In this document: in pieces, positions 1 through 9,332 of the stretch
Layout: each line of letters begins with the position of its first letter
Numbering within the stretch: position 1 is the first letter of the stretch
Made by a program: the position numbers and the translations under genes
DNA from: an uncultured Alistipes sp.
Lineage (GTDB): Bacteria > Bacteroidota > Bacteroidia > Bacteroidales > Rikenellaceae
NCBI GenBank assembly: GCA_958449275.1
Contig: CAUDHE010000015.1
Coordinates: forward strand, 1 to 34,995
Reading direction: 5' to 3'
Length of the DNA: 34,995 nt
Notes under the pieces: model-generated
Databases searched by the model: none
Told to the model about the DNA's origin: nothing
The model's input: the letters and a program-made list of their open reading frames with translations, nothing else

Positions 1-83
1 TATCCGACCACCCGATTCCGTATGATCCGTCAGCGCGAATCGCTCGTCGGCGGTGCCGCAGAACCTTGGCTTTAACTTAAATT

Positions 84-91
84 TATTTTTG
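84..91 (+). promoter_or_regulatory. candidate -7 promoter box (TATTTTTG) for the cytochrome-SUMF1 gene
   Basis: TATTTTTG matches the Bacteroidota -7 consensus TAnnTTTG exactly and ends 15 nt before the ATG at 107. No convincing -33 TTTG was found at the usual spacing. The box lies downstream of a possible GTG start at 53, which argues against that earlier start. Confidence 0.5.
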
Positions 92-106
92 AGTCGCGTA
101 ATAATT

Positions 107-1639
<1,533 letters not shown>

Positions 1640-1654
1640 GGCGGAATGTCGGCG

Positions 1655-1687
1655 GCGCGCCGTAAGATCCCGACGGGACGGGCGCGC
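1655..1687 (+). other. GC-rich intergenic hairpin between cytochrome and oxidoreductase genes
   Basis: GCGCGCC (1655-1661) pairs with GGCGCGC (1681-1687), and inside it TCCC/GGGA form a short second helix. No T-run follows, so it is more likely an RNA-processing or stability element, or a leaky terminator, than a full stop. The next gene starts 42 nt downstream. Confidence 0.4.
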
Positions 1688-1729
1688 GAAGTATGGATAC
1701 GATAAACATAACTTTATAAAACTACTACT

Positions 1730-3079
1730 ATGAGCAAAAACAAACTCAGCAGAAAAGACTTTTTGTCGTACTCTGCATTGATGGGCGTGACGAGCCTCGT
1801 GGGTTCGTCGGCAATCCTTTCGTCGTGTAAAGAGAAGGGGCCGGTTTACACTCCGCTGAAGCAGGCGGGCGAATACTATGTTCCCGTGCTGAACGATAAG
1901 GCCGATGACGGCAAAGAGTTGAAAGCAGGTGTTATCGGTTGCGGCGGCCGCGGTTCGGGCGCCATCGTCGACCTGTTGAACGCTGCCAACGGCATCAAGG
2001 TGATCGCTTTGGGCGATACTTTCGCCGATCGTATGATCGGTCTGCGCGAGTATCTGAAGAAGGATCATAATCAGGAGGTTCCCGAGGAGAATTGCTTCGT
2101 GGGCTTCGACGCATACAAGAAGGTGATCGACTCGGGTGTGGATATGGTCGTTATAGCCACTCCTCCCGTGTTCCGTCCCCTGCATTTCCAGTACGCCACC
2201 GAGAAGGGCGTTCACTCGTTCCTCGAGAAACCCATCGCAGTGGATGCCAAGGGCTACCGCATGATAATGGCTACCGCCAAGCAGGCCAAGGCCAAGAACC
2301 TGAGTGTGGTTACGGGTACGCAGCGTCATCACCAGCGTCCCTACGTGGAGGCATTCCAGAAGATTCAGGAGGGTTACATCGGCGAGATCACCGGCGGTAA
2401 CGTTTACTGGAACCAGGGTATGCTGTGGTATCGCGACCGTCAGCCCAATTGGAGCGACACCGAGTGGATGATCCGCGACTGGGTTAACTGGAAGTGGCTC
2501 TCGGGCGACCATATCGTGGAGCAGCACGTACACAATATCGACGTATTCCTTTGGATGTCGGGCCTGAAACCCGTTAAGGCTACGGGCTTCGGTGCGCGTC
2601 ACCGCCGTGTTACGGGCGACCAGTACGACATGTTCAGCGTAGATTTCGAGATGGAGAACGGCATTCACATGCATTCTATGTGCCGTCAGATCAACGGTTG
2701 CAGCAATAACGTGAGCGAGTTCATTCAAGGAACCAAGGGTTCGTGGAGCAGTGACGGCGTTATAAAGGATTTGGCAGGTAACGTTATCTGGAAATTCGAC
2801 GACGAGGCTGCCAAGGCGCAGTACCAGCAGCACAACGCCTACGTGCTGGAGCACGTGGATTGGGTCAACCACATCCGCAAGGGCGAGGCTCACGACGAGG
2901 CTACCGAGTGCGCGATATCGTGTCTGGCAGGCGTGATGGGCCGCGAGGCCGCTTATTCGGGCGGAACCGTGACCTGGGACGAGATCAGCCAGTCGCCGCT
3001 GGATTACCTGAGCGAGTTCAAGTCGGAGCTGGGCAAGCAGGACATGGACAAGTGCATCGTACCGGTTCCGGGTAAGTAG
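1730..3079 (+). CDS. exported (lipoprotein-type) Gfo/Idh/MocA family oxidoreductase
   Basis: Protein of 449 residues, predicted NAD(P)-dependent sugar or glycoside dehydrogenase. After the signal, a Rossmann motif VIGCGGRGSG sits at about 68-77, the family EKP motif at 166-168 (HSFLEKPIAVD), and the catalytic-region GDHIVEQHVHN at 259-269. The N-terminus reads SRKDFLS followed by a hydrophobic stretch and LSSC with Cys33, which looks like a Tat-type signal with Arg-Lys instead of Arg-Arg plus a lipobox. The protein is therefore probably exported and lipid-anchored. In gut Bacteroidota, exported Gfo/Idh/MocA enzymes with bound nicotinamide cofactor take part in C3 oxidation of glycosides (family knowledge). 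Lying between a tetrahaem cytochrome and a TIM-barrel isomerase, it is a good candidate for a periplasmic sugar dehydrogenase; the substrate cannot be read from the sequence. Confidence 0.9.
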   Translation: MSKNKLSRKDFLSYSALMGVTSLVGSSAILSSCKEKGPVYTPLKQAGEYYVPVLNDKADDGKELKAGVIGCGGRGSGAIVDLLNAANGIKVIALGDTFADRMIGLREYLKKDHNQEVPEENCFVGFDAYKKVIDSGVDMVVIATPPVFRPLHFQYATEKGVHSFLEKPIAVDAKGYRMIMATAKQAKAKNLSVVTGTQRHHQRPYVEAFQKIQEGYIGEITGGNVYWNQGMLWYRDRQPNWSDTEWMIRDWVNWKWLSGDHIVEQHVHNIDVFLWMSGLKPVKATGFGARHRRVTGDQYDMFSVDFEMENGIHMHSMCRQINGCSNNVSEFIQGTKGSWSSDGVIKDLAGNVIWKFDDEAAKAQYQQHNAYVLEHVDWVNHIRKGEAHDEATECAISCLAGVMGREAAYSGGTVTWDEISQSPLDYLSEFKSELGKQDMDKCIVPVPGK

Positions 3080-3114
3080 TCGATTACCTGCGATCATATA
3101 CCCGATGTATCTCC

Positions 3115-3250
3115 CGTCGGTGCGGAATGATAACCGACGAGGCAATTGGGAGGGCGGATTTGCGAGCGAGGCTCGTGCTGCGGATAGTGGCATCGGATCA
3201 GACGCCGCCCGAAGATGTCCGATACTTGCGAGTGTATGATTGCCTGAGCA
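3115..3250 (+). other. highly structured intergenic RNA region
   Basis: Several complementary pairs are packed together: CGTCGGT 3115-3121 with ACCGACG 3133-3139; AGGCAAT 3140-3146 with ATTGCCT 3239-3245, enclosing GGGCGG 3152-3157 with CCGCCC 3205-3210; GCGAGC 3162-3167 with GCTCGT 3171-3176; and ATCGGA 3192-3197 with TCCGAT 3218-3223, which would cross the GGGCGG helix (pseudoknot or alternative fold). No ORF here looks real. It sits just before a terminator-like hairpin and the cupin gene, so a cis-acting leader or a small RNA are both possible. Confidence 0.4.
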
Positions 3251-3257
3251 TAATGAG

Positions 3258-3298
3258 GGGTGGGGCAGGAGCTGTAAAACTCCCTCTCCGCCCTTTTT
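3258..3298 (+). terminator. terminator-like hairpin between oxidoreductase and cupin genes
   Basis: The arm 3258-3271 pairs with 3280-3293 (mostly G-C with a 2-nt internal mismatch), with an 8-nt loop, and is followed by TTTTT at 3294-3298. It lies only 21 nt before the cupin start at 3320, leaving no room for a normal promoter, so it may act as a partial terminator or attenuator inside the operon. Confidence 0.65.
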
Positions 3299-3319
3299 CG
3301 TTTACGGATTGTTCGGAGC

Positions 3320-3844
3320 ATGGCGCATAACGTATCGAGTATGAACGGAAAGGCGAAATACGAATTTATCGACGGCAAGATGCTGGACGAGACGTGCGCC
3401 GAGGGGCGTCGTTCTCGGCGCCTGAGGATGAACCGTAATTTTCATCGTTCGACCGACGAAGCGGTGAACCGACTTCTAAATGCCATGCATCGCGGCAGTT
3501 ACATACCCGTGCATCGGCATCTGTCGCCCGAGCGAAGCGAGAGCTGCGTGGTGTTGCGCGGCCGAGCCGGACTTACGATCTACGATGGCGATGGACGCGT
3601 TGCGGCGCGGCGCATTGCGGGACCTGATTGCGACTGCAAGGGGTTCGATCTGGAGGCAGGCGTGTGGCACGGATTGACTGTGTTGGAGGACGATACGGTG
3701 CTTTTCGAGGTGAAGCAGGGGCCTTTCGCTCCCATTTCGGCCGAGGACATCGCGCCGTGGTCACCTGCAGCCGACGACGCAGAGGCGATTCGCGATTTCG
3801 TAAACGAGCAGGAAAACGAATTCAATAAAATCGAAAAATTATGA
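3320..3844 (+). CDS. WbuC-family cupin-fold metalloprotein
   Basis: Protein of 174 residues with the WbuC pattern: an N-terminal helical part with RMNRNFH and LLNAM, then a cupin barrel carrying the metal-binding GSYIPVHRH motif, VVLRGR, and the second motif GVWHGLTVL, ending with the typical VLFEVKQGPF and APWSP. WbuC proteins often lie in surface-polysaccharide loci and are thought to act on sugars, but their reaction is not established. The stop overlaps the start of the next gene by 4 nt (ATGA), implying translational coupling to the TIM-barrel protein. A later in-frame Met (3341) is a possible alternative start. No signal peptide is visible, so unlike its neighbours it is probably cytoplasmic. 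Confidence 0.85.
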   Translation: MAHNVSSMNGKAKYEFIDGKMLDETCAEGRRSRRLRMNRNFHRSTDEAVNRLLNAMHRGSYIPVHRHLSPERSESCVVLRGRAGLTIYDGDGRVAARRIAGPDCDCKGFDLEAGVWHGLTVLEDDTVLFEVKQGPFAPISAEDIAPWSPAADDAEAIRDFVNEQENEFNKIEKL

Positions 3845-4761
3845 ATAGAAAAGAATTTTTACAGCGTTCGCTGGCAGGTGCGGCCGTAGTAGTCGCTTCT
3901 GCCTCACCCATCGAGTTGATGGCGAATCCCGCGCCCAAAGGCAAAAAAAGCAAGAAGGGCGGTAAGGCGGAACTTCGCCTCTCGTTTCAGGAGGGCATAG
4001 CCCCCGGTAACAGTCTCGACGAGAAGCTCGACTACATGGAGAAGCTGGGCATCGTGGGCTTCGAGCCGCACGGAGGTAATCTCGCCAAGCGAGTTAACGA
4101 GATTCAGCAGGCTTTGAAGAATCGCAATATCAAGGTGTCGGCCATCTGTGCGGGCTTCGGCGGATTCATCCTGGCGGAGGATCCTGCGGTTAAGGCGCAG
4201 TTCGACTCTACGATGCGCGAGATAGTAGCCGCCGCAGGCGAGCTGGGTTCGACGGGCGTCATCATGGTTCCCGCGTTCAATGGCCAGAAGCCTTGCCGTC
4301 CCCACACGCTGGAGACGCGCGAGTTCCTCTGCGAGCAGTTGCACGATTTGGGCGAGTATGCTCTGAAGTGCGGTACGACCGTGATTTTGGAGCCTCTGAA
4401 CCGTCGTGAGGCGCACTATATGCGTCAGGTAGGCGACGCCGCAGCCATCTGCCGCGATTCGAAGAGCGCAGGAGTGAAGTGCATGGGCGACTTCTGGCAC
4501 ATGCAGGAGGAGACATCGGATTACGCCGCTTTCATGGCCGCGGGTCCCGAGTATTTGCAGCATGTGCATGTGGCGAGCCGCGGCCGTCGCATCATGCCCG
4601 GCGAGGATGGCGAGAAGGATAACTACATCGACGGAATGCGTGCGCTGAAGGAGATGAATTATCCCTACTACGTCAGCTTCGAGTGCGGTACTCAGGGCGA
4701 TCGCGAGCAGACCGTGCCCGCCGCCGTGGAGTTGCTGCGCGCCCAGTGGAAGAAGGCGTAA
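3841..4761 (+). CDS. exported TIM-barrel sugar isomerase/epimerase-like protein (xylose isomerase-like / hydroxypyruvate isomerase family)
   Basis: Protein of 306 residues. The N-terminus NRKEFLQRS plus a hydrophobic stretch to about residue 28 looks like a Tat-type signal with Arg-Lys in place of Arg-Arg, as in the upstream oxidoreductase. The rest is an AP-endonuclease-2/xylose-isomerase-like barrel with likely metal ligands Glu184 (ILEPLNR), Asp217 (CMGDFWHM), His243 (HVHVASR) and Glu281 (SFECG). Family members isomerise, epimerise, dehydrate or hydrate keto sugars. Pairing with a Gfo/Idh/MocA dehydrogenase is common and fits a pathway in which a sugar is first oxidised and then rearranged or cleaved. 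The exact reaction is unknown. Its start is coupled to the cupin gene by an ATGA overlap. Confidence 0.88.
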   Translation: MNRKEFLQRSLAGAAVVVASASPIELMANPAPKGKKSKKGGKAELRLSFQEGIAPGNSLDEKLDYMEKLGIVGFEPHGGNLAKRVNEIQQALKNRNIKVSAICAGFGGFILAEDPAVKAQFDSTMREIVAAAGELGSTGVIMVPAFNGQKPCRPHTLETREFLCEQLHDLGEYALKCGTTVILEPLNRREAHYMRQVGDAAAICRDSKSAGVKCMGDFWHMQEETSDYAAFMAAGPEYLQHVHVASRGRRIMPGEDGEKDNYIDGMRALKEMNYPYYVSFECGTQGDREQTVPAAVELLRAQWKKA

Positions 4762-4824
4762 ATATTGTGCATAAGCGGCCGTCGCTGTGGCGTGCGGCTG
4801 CGCAATTCCTTAAAATAATGAACT

Positions 4825-6066
4825 ATGACCTTGCAATGGGGTTATAAACGAGCATTTCTGCGTTGTGCCTTACTATTTTTAGTGGGCACAACGTTGCAAA
4901 TGACGGTAGGCGATGTCGACAATTCGTTTTTGCGATATCCGTGGGGGGCGATCCTTGCGGTGAACTATCTCTATGCGCTGACGGCGCTCCGTGTGCAGTC
5001 GGACAAGTGGCGATGCCTCAGGCAATTGTGGGATCGTTATGCCTGCGTCTCGTCGCTGGCCTCGATGGTGGTCATGACCGTAATTTTCGGTTTCACGCGG
5101 CAGGATCCCGACACCGGCGGCATCGCGGGAGCATTGGGGTTCTCGCGTATGACCTCGTCGTGGCCGTTTAATCTGCTGTTGTTCTACTTCACGACGACCG
5201 TGGGGTTGACCGTGATAGACGACATAATGCACATACGCCGCCGCAGGGTGGCGGCCGTGCTGTCGCATGTCGGGGTGTTCGCGCTGTTGGTGACGGGCAT
5301 ATTCGGAGGCGCCGATAAGGAGCGCGTCAGCATTACCGCGCCGCTCGACAGACCCGTGAGCGTGGGAACGGACGAAAACGGAGTCGCGAAAGAGTTGCCG
5401 TTCGCCGTCACGTTGCGCGAGTTCCGCATGGATGAGTATCCGCCTAAACTCTATCTGCTCGATACGCGGTCGGAGACTTCGTCGCGCGACTTCCTCTCGG
5501 TGGAGGCCGACGGCGCGGAGGGCGAGATCGACGGTTGGAGGATTCGTGCCGAGCGCAGTATCGATATGGCAGGGCGTATGCCCGACGACGATGAGTACCG
5601 ACCGATGAAGCATGTGGGTGCCGCTCCCGCGGTGTACGTAACGGCCGAAAATCTCGCTTCGGGCGAGCGGTACGAAGGCTGGGTGAGTTGCGGAAGCCAC
5701 ATCTTCGAGCCGTCGTACCTTCGTTTGGGAGATCGCTATGCCGTGGCGATGCCGCGCCGCGAGGCGAAACGCTATCTGTCGAGGATTACCGTGACCGACG
5801 GCGACGGGCTTCGCGAGAGTTGCGACATAGAGGTCAACAGCCCCGCGCGCGTGGGATCATGGCGCATATATCAGGTGGGCTACGACACGGCGCGCGGACG
5901 CTGGAGCGCGATCAGTGTGCTGGAGTGCGTGCGCGATCCGTGGTATGCGATAGCCCGTTCGGCGTTGTGGCTCATGCTGTTGTCGGGAGCGGTCATGTTC
6001 GCTACGGCGGGCGGACGCCGTGCAGGCAGGGGTGAACCCGAGAAAAGAAAGGAGGGCGGACAATGA
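4825..6066 (+). CDS. ResB/Ccs1-like cytochrome c biogenesis protein
   Basis: Protein of 413 residues with several N-terminal membrane helices within the first 160 residues, a large periplasmic domain (about 165-375) and a C-terminal helix (about 380-400) with a basic tail. This is the layout of Bacteroidota ResB, the partner of CcsA in system II cytochrome c maturation, which delivers haem and holds apocytochrome. The stop overlaps the CcsA-like start by 4 nt (ATGA). ResB sequences diverge, so the call rests on architecture and on the unmistakable CcsA-like protein next door. The likely client is the tetrahaem cytochrome at the start of the locus. Confidence 0.82.
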   Translation: MTLQWGYKRAFLRCALLFLVGTTLQMTVGDVDNSFLRYPWGAILAVNYLYALTALRVQSDKWRCLRQLWDRYACVSSLASMVVMTVIFGFTRQDPDTGGIAGALGFSRMTSSWPFNLLLFYFTTTVGLTVIDDIMHIRRRRVAAVLSHVGVFALLVTGIFGGADKERVSITAPLDRPVSVGTDENGVAKELPFAVTLREFRMDEYPPKLYLLDTRSETSSRDFLSVEADGAEGEIDGWRIRAERSIDMAGRMPDDDEYRPMKHVGAAPAVYVTAENLASGERYEGWVSCGSHIFEPSYLRLGDRYAVAMPRREAKRYLSRITVTDGDGLRESCDIEVNSPARVGSWRIYQVGYDTARGRWSAISVLECVRDPWYAIARSALWLMLLSGAVMFATAGGRRAGRGEPEKRKEGGQ

Positions 6067-6848
6067 GTTGGGAACAATTGGTTTGGTATGCGGCCGCGGC
6101 CGCCGTTTGTTGGGTTGCGGGTGCCGCGGCGGCTTTTCGCAGCCGTAGGGTATGGCCCGCGGCGACGGTGTCGCTGCTCGGGTCGGCGATATTCTTGACC
6201 TTCATAGCGGGACTGTGGATCGCGCTGGAGCGTCCGCCGATGCGGACTATGGGCGAGACGCGTTTGTGGTACTCGTTCTTTCTTTCGGTGGCGGGCGTGG
6301 TCGTCTACGTGCGGTGGCGTTACAAATGGATATTGTCGTTCAGTTGCGTTATGTCGGTAGTGTGCGTCTGCATAAATCTCTTCAAACCCGAGATTCACAA
6401 CAAGTCGTTGATGCCTGCGTTGCAGAGCGTGTGGTTCGTTCCCCACGTGATAGTATACATGTTCGCTTATGCATTGATGGGCGCCGTCGCGCTGTTCGCC
6501 GTATATTTGTGGCTGCGGTCGTCGCGCCGCGAACCGTCGGCCGAGGAGATGGGGCTGTGCGACAATCTGGTGCGTATCGGTTGGGCGTTTCTGTCGTTGG
6601 GCATGGCTATGGGAGCCTTGTGGGCCAAAGAGGCTTGGGGCGATTACTGGACGTGGGATCCCAAGGAGACGTGGGCTGCGGCCACGTGGCTCGGATATCT
6701 GCTCTATCTGCATCTGAGAGGGCAGCGACGTGATGATTACCATTGGGCTTTCGCGTTGATTCTGTTCTCGTTTCTTATGCTGCAAATGTGCTGGTACGGT
6801 ATCAATTATCTGCCTTCGGCGCAGGGAGCGAGCGTGCATGTGTATTGA
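6063..6848 (+). CDS. CcsA-like haem lyase subunit (system II cytochrome c maturation)
   Basis: Protein of 261 residues, almost entirely membrane helices. It carries the tryptophan-rich haem-binding WWD signature WGDYWTWDPKE (192-202) and candidate flanking haem ligands His128 (FVPHVI) and His259 near the C-terminus (SVHVY, the counterpart of the usual C-terminal His motif). The protein moves haem to the periplasm and attaches it to CxxCH motifs together with ResB. It is translationally coupled to resB. In Bacteroidota this pair usually follows nrfH-nrfA; here no nitrite reductase is present and sugar-redox genes occupy that place. Confidence 0.93.
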   Translation: MSWEQLVWYAAAAAVCWVAGAAAAFRSRRVWPAATVSLLGSAIFLTFIAGLWIALERPPMRTMGETRLWYSFFLSVAGVVVYVRWRYKWILSFSCVMSVVCVCINLFKPEIHNKSLMPALQSVWFVPHVIVYMFAYALMGAVALFAVYLWLRSSRREPSAEEMGLCDNLVRIGWAFLSLGMAMGALWAKEAWGDYWTWDPKETWAAATWLGYLLYLHLRGQRRDDYHWAFALILFSFLMLQMCWYGINYLPSAQGASVHVY

Positions 6849-6855
6849 CAAATGA

Positions 6856-7836
6856 ATGATTATGAGGAGTTTTTTTATATTGTCGGTGCTGGTGTTCGGC
6901 ATTTGCGGAGCATGTGCCCAAGAGTCCGTCGAGAGCGGAGTGCAGGCATGCGAAGGGCAGCTTATGCTGGCCGATCCGTTTATATTGGAGGACGACGGTT
7001 GGTTCTATATCTACGGCACGCATGCCGCCGACGGCATAGTGGCCTATCGTTCGCGCGATCTGAAGACCTGGAGCGGCCGATGCGGCAATGCCGCCGATGA
7101 TCTGGCGTTGCACAAGGACGATGTGTGGGGCGAGAAGTGGTTTTGGGCGCCCGAGGTGTATCGGATCGGAGACCGTTACCTGATGACTTACAGCGCCGAG
7201 GAGCATATATGTTATGCCGAGTCGGATTCTCCGTGCGGGCCGTTCGTGCAGCGGGAGAAGCGGCCCTATTTGGATGAGAAAGGAATCGATTCGTCGATCT
7301 TCATTGACGACGACGGAAAAGCATACATGTTCTGGGTGCGTTTCACCCACGGAAATGTGGTGTGGGTGGCCGAGATGACGCCCGATCTGCACGACGTGAG
7401 GCTGGAAACGGCGCGTCGTCTGATCGACGTGCGCGAAGGCACGTGGGAACATCGACTCGGACGAGTGGCCGAGGGGCCGCTTGTGGTGAAGCACAAGGGA
7501 CTTTACTATCTTACATACAGTTGCAACGACTATCGCAGCCGCGATTACGCCGTCGGCGTGGCCGTGGCCGACAATCCTGCGGGCCCCTACGAACGTTGTG
7601 CGGGTAATCCCGTGTTGCATCGCCATTGCGGATATGTCGGTACGGGACATCATGCGTTGCTGCGCACGAAGCGCGGCGACCTCTACATGGTCTATCACGC
7701 GCATTACGATGGCGAGCGCGTACAGCCTCGTCAGACGTTGATAGCGCCCGTGCGGTTCCGTCGCGATCGCAAGAGCGGAAAGGGGTATTATCGTCTGGAG
7801 GTGTCGGAGAAGCTGATCGTGCCGATGATGAAGTAA
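6856..7836 (+). CDS. exported glycoside hydrolase family 43 protein
   Basis: Protein of 326 residues with a signal peptide (cleavage likely after GACA, about residue 21) and a five-bladed propeller of GH43 type. The catalytic set is visible: general base Asp40 (LADPF), pKa-modulating Asp145 (GIDSSIFIDDDG) and general acid Glu206 (VAEGPLVV). The WAPEV motif (about 98-102) is also typical. GH43 enzymes mostly release arabinose or xylose from plant glycans, some galactose. It starts 7 nt after ccsA and appears to be the last gene of the cytochrome/oxidoreductase locus. ATG 6862 (Met3) is an equally plausible start. Confidence 0.88.
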   Translation: MIMRSFFILSVLVFGICGACAQESVESGVQACEGQLMLADPFILEDDGWFYIYGTHAADGIVAYRSRDLKTWSGRCGNAADDLALHKDDVWGEKWFWAPEVYRIGDRYLMTYSAEEHICYAESDSPCGPFVQREKRPYLDEKGIDSSIFIDDDGKAYMFWVRFTHGNVVWVAEMTPDLHDVRLETARRLIDVREGTWEHRLGRVAEGPLVVKHKGLYYLTYSCNDYRSRDYAVGVAVADNPAGPYERCAGNPVLHRHCGYVGTGHHALLRTKRGDLYMVYHAHYDGERVQPRQTLIAPVRFRRDRKSGKGYYRLEVSEKLIVPMMK

Positions 7837-7842
7837 TTGAAA

Positions 7843-7870
7843 CCCCCGACAGGATCGTTCTTGTCGGGGG
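7843..7870. terminator. hairpin terminator between convergent GH43 and der genes
   Basis: CCCCCGACA (7843-7851) pairs perfectly with TGTCGGGGG (7862-7870) across a 10-nt loop. It lies between two convergent genes and may serve both. T-runs on either side are weak. Confidence 0.7.
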
Positions 7871-7893
7871 CACGTTTCGGTTCGGGCGATTCT

Positions 7894-9198
7894 CTATTTC
7901 TGTCTGAAATATATTTGCATGGGTACCCCCGAGAAATCCCAGTTTTCACGCAGTTTGTTCTCGATGTATCGGCGATACGACTCCTTTATGTATTGCGGCA
8001 GATTGACGAAGAACGCGAACTGCGGCGTGGGGGTCGGGAGCTGCGTGGCGTATTTTATGCGGATATACTTGCCTTTGGTCGAGGCGGGCGGGTAGTCCTC
8101 GATGATTGGCAGTATGTAATCGTTCAGTTCCGAGGTGGGTATTCGGCGGCGGCGCGAGTTGAATACGCGTATGGCCTGCTGCAACACTTCGAGAATGCGC
8201 TGCTTGTTTATCACCGAGGTGAATATGATGGGAATGTCGTTGAACGGTGCGAGTCTCTTTTCCAGGAATTCGCGCCACTCTTTCATGGTATTGCTCTCCT
8301 TCTCCACCAAATCCCACTTGTTGACCACTATGACGCATCCCTTGCGGTTGCGGACTATGAGATTATGGATGTTCAGATCCTGCGATTCGAGTCCCTGCTG
8401 TGCGTCGAGCATCAGTATGCAGACATCGGAATTCTCGATGGCGCGTATGGAGCGCATCACCGAATAAAACTCCAGATCCTCCATCTCCTTACCCTTTTTG
8501 CGCATGCCGGCCGTATCGACCAGATAGAAGTCCATACCGTATTTGTTGTAACGCGTGTGGATGGAATCGCGCGTGGTGCCCGCTATGTCGGTCACTATGT
8601 TGCGCTCCTCGCCCAGCAGGGCGTTTGTAAGCGACGATTTGCCCACGTTGGGGCGGCCTACGATGGTTATGCGCGGCAAATCTTCCTCGTTTTCGGCTTT
8701 GGCGTCTTCGGGCAGTGCGGCGAGTATGGCGTCCATCATGTCGCCCGTGCCGCTTCCCGACATCGAGCTGATGCAGTAGGGATCGCCCAGTCCGAGCGAA
8801 TAAAATTCGTGCGACTGGTAGATCAGTTCGTAGTTGTCGACCTTGTTACACACCACCATCACCTTCTTTCCCGAACGGCGCAGGACGTCGGCCATCATCA
8901 TGTCGAGATCGGTAATGCCGGTCTTGACCTCCACCATGAAGAGAATGAGATCGGCTTCGTCGATGGCCAGCATCACCTGACGGCGTATGTCGTCCTCGAA
9001 TATGTCGTCGGTGTTGACGGCATATCCTCCCGTGTCGATTATCGAGAACTCCTTACCGTTCCAGTCGGTCTTGCCGTAGTGGCGGTCGCGGGTGGTGCCC
9101 GCCGTGGCGTCGACTATGGCTTGACGCTGACCCACCAAGCGGTTGAAAAGAGTCGATTTGCCCACGTTGGGGCGGCCTACGATAGCTACTAAACTCAT
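7894..9198 (-). CDS. der: ribosome-associated double GTPase Der (EngA)
   Basis: Protein of 434 residues, normal for the family. Two tandem GTPase domains, each beginning with GRPNVGKS (P-loop near residues 8-15 and again near 180), each with DTxG switch motifs (DTGGYAV; DTAGMRKKGK) and NKxD specificity motifs (NKVD; NKWD), then a KH-like C-terminal domain. Der is needed for assembly of the 50S ribosomal subunit. It is monocistronic on this strand, with a promoter box 25 nt upstream and a convergent terminator downstream. Confidence 0.97.
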   Translation of the reverse strand: MSLVAIVGRPNVGKSTLFNRLVGQRQAIVDATAGTTRDRHYGKTDWNGKEFSIIDTGGYAVNTDDIFEDDIRRQVMLAIDEADLILFMVEVKTGITDLDMMMADVLRRSGKKVMVVCNKVDNYELIYQSHEFYSLGLGDPYCISSMSGSGTGDMMDAILAALPEDAKAENEEDLPRITIVGRPNVGKSSLTNALLGEERNIVTDIAGTTRDSIHTRYNKYGMDFYLVDTAGMRKKGKEMEDLEFYSVMRSIRAIENSDVCILMLDAQQGLESQDLNIHNLIVRNRKGCVIVVNKWDLVEKESNTMKEWREFLEKRLAPFNDIPIIFTSVINKQRILEVLQQAIRVFNSRRRRIPTSELNDYILPIIEDYPPASTKGKYIRIKYATQLPTPTPQFAFFVNLPQYIKESYRRYIENKLRENWDFSGVPMQIYFRQK

Positions 9199-9223
9199 TG
9201 CTTTTCACGTTTTAATGCGGACG

Positions 9224-9251
9224 CAAAGATAGTGTAAAGTTTGCGGACAAA
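9224..9251 (-). promoter_or_regulatory. promoter for der
   Basis: Read on the minus strand: -7 box TATCTTTG (complement of 9224-9231) matches TAnnTTTG exactly, with an upstream TTTG (complement of 9248-9251) after a 16-nt gap as the -33 element. It lies 25 nt before the der ATG. Confidence 0.65.
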
Positions 9252-9304
9252 AAAGTTTTGTCCGATAATTGGGGCGCGGACGCGCGGGTTTGGCGAAAAA
9301 TTAG

Positions 9305-9312
9305 TATTTTTG
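9305..9312 (+). promoter_or_regulatory. candidate -7 box (TATTTTTG) for the beta-barrel gene
   Basis: Exact match to TAnnTTTG, ending 20 nt before the ATG at 9333. A TTTG at 9289-9292 is closer than the usual -33 spacing, so only the -7 box is claimed. Confidence 0.5.
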
Positions 9313-9332
9313 AAAAATATAACGATGCTGCG

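Noticed and set aside
53..106. Upstream GTG start for the cytochrome gene
   Set aside because: The -7 promoter box at 84-91 lies inside this extension, and ATG 107 directly precedes a basic region and membrane anchor.
7837..9192. 451-residue plus-strand frame opposite der
   Set aside because: Antisense to the double GTPase Der, whose motifs are unambiguous; it also overlaps the terminator.
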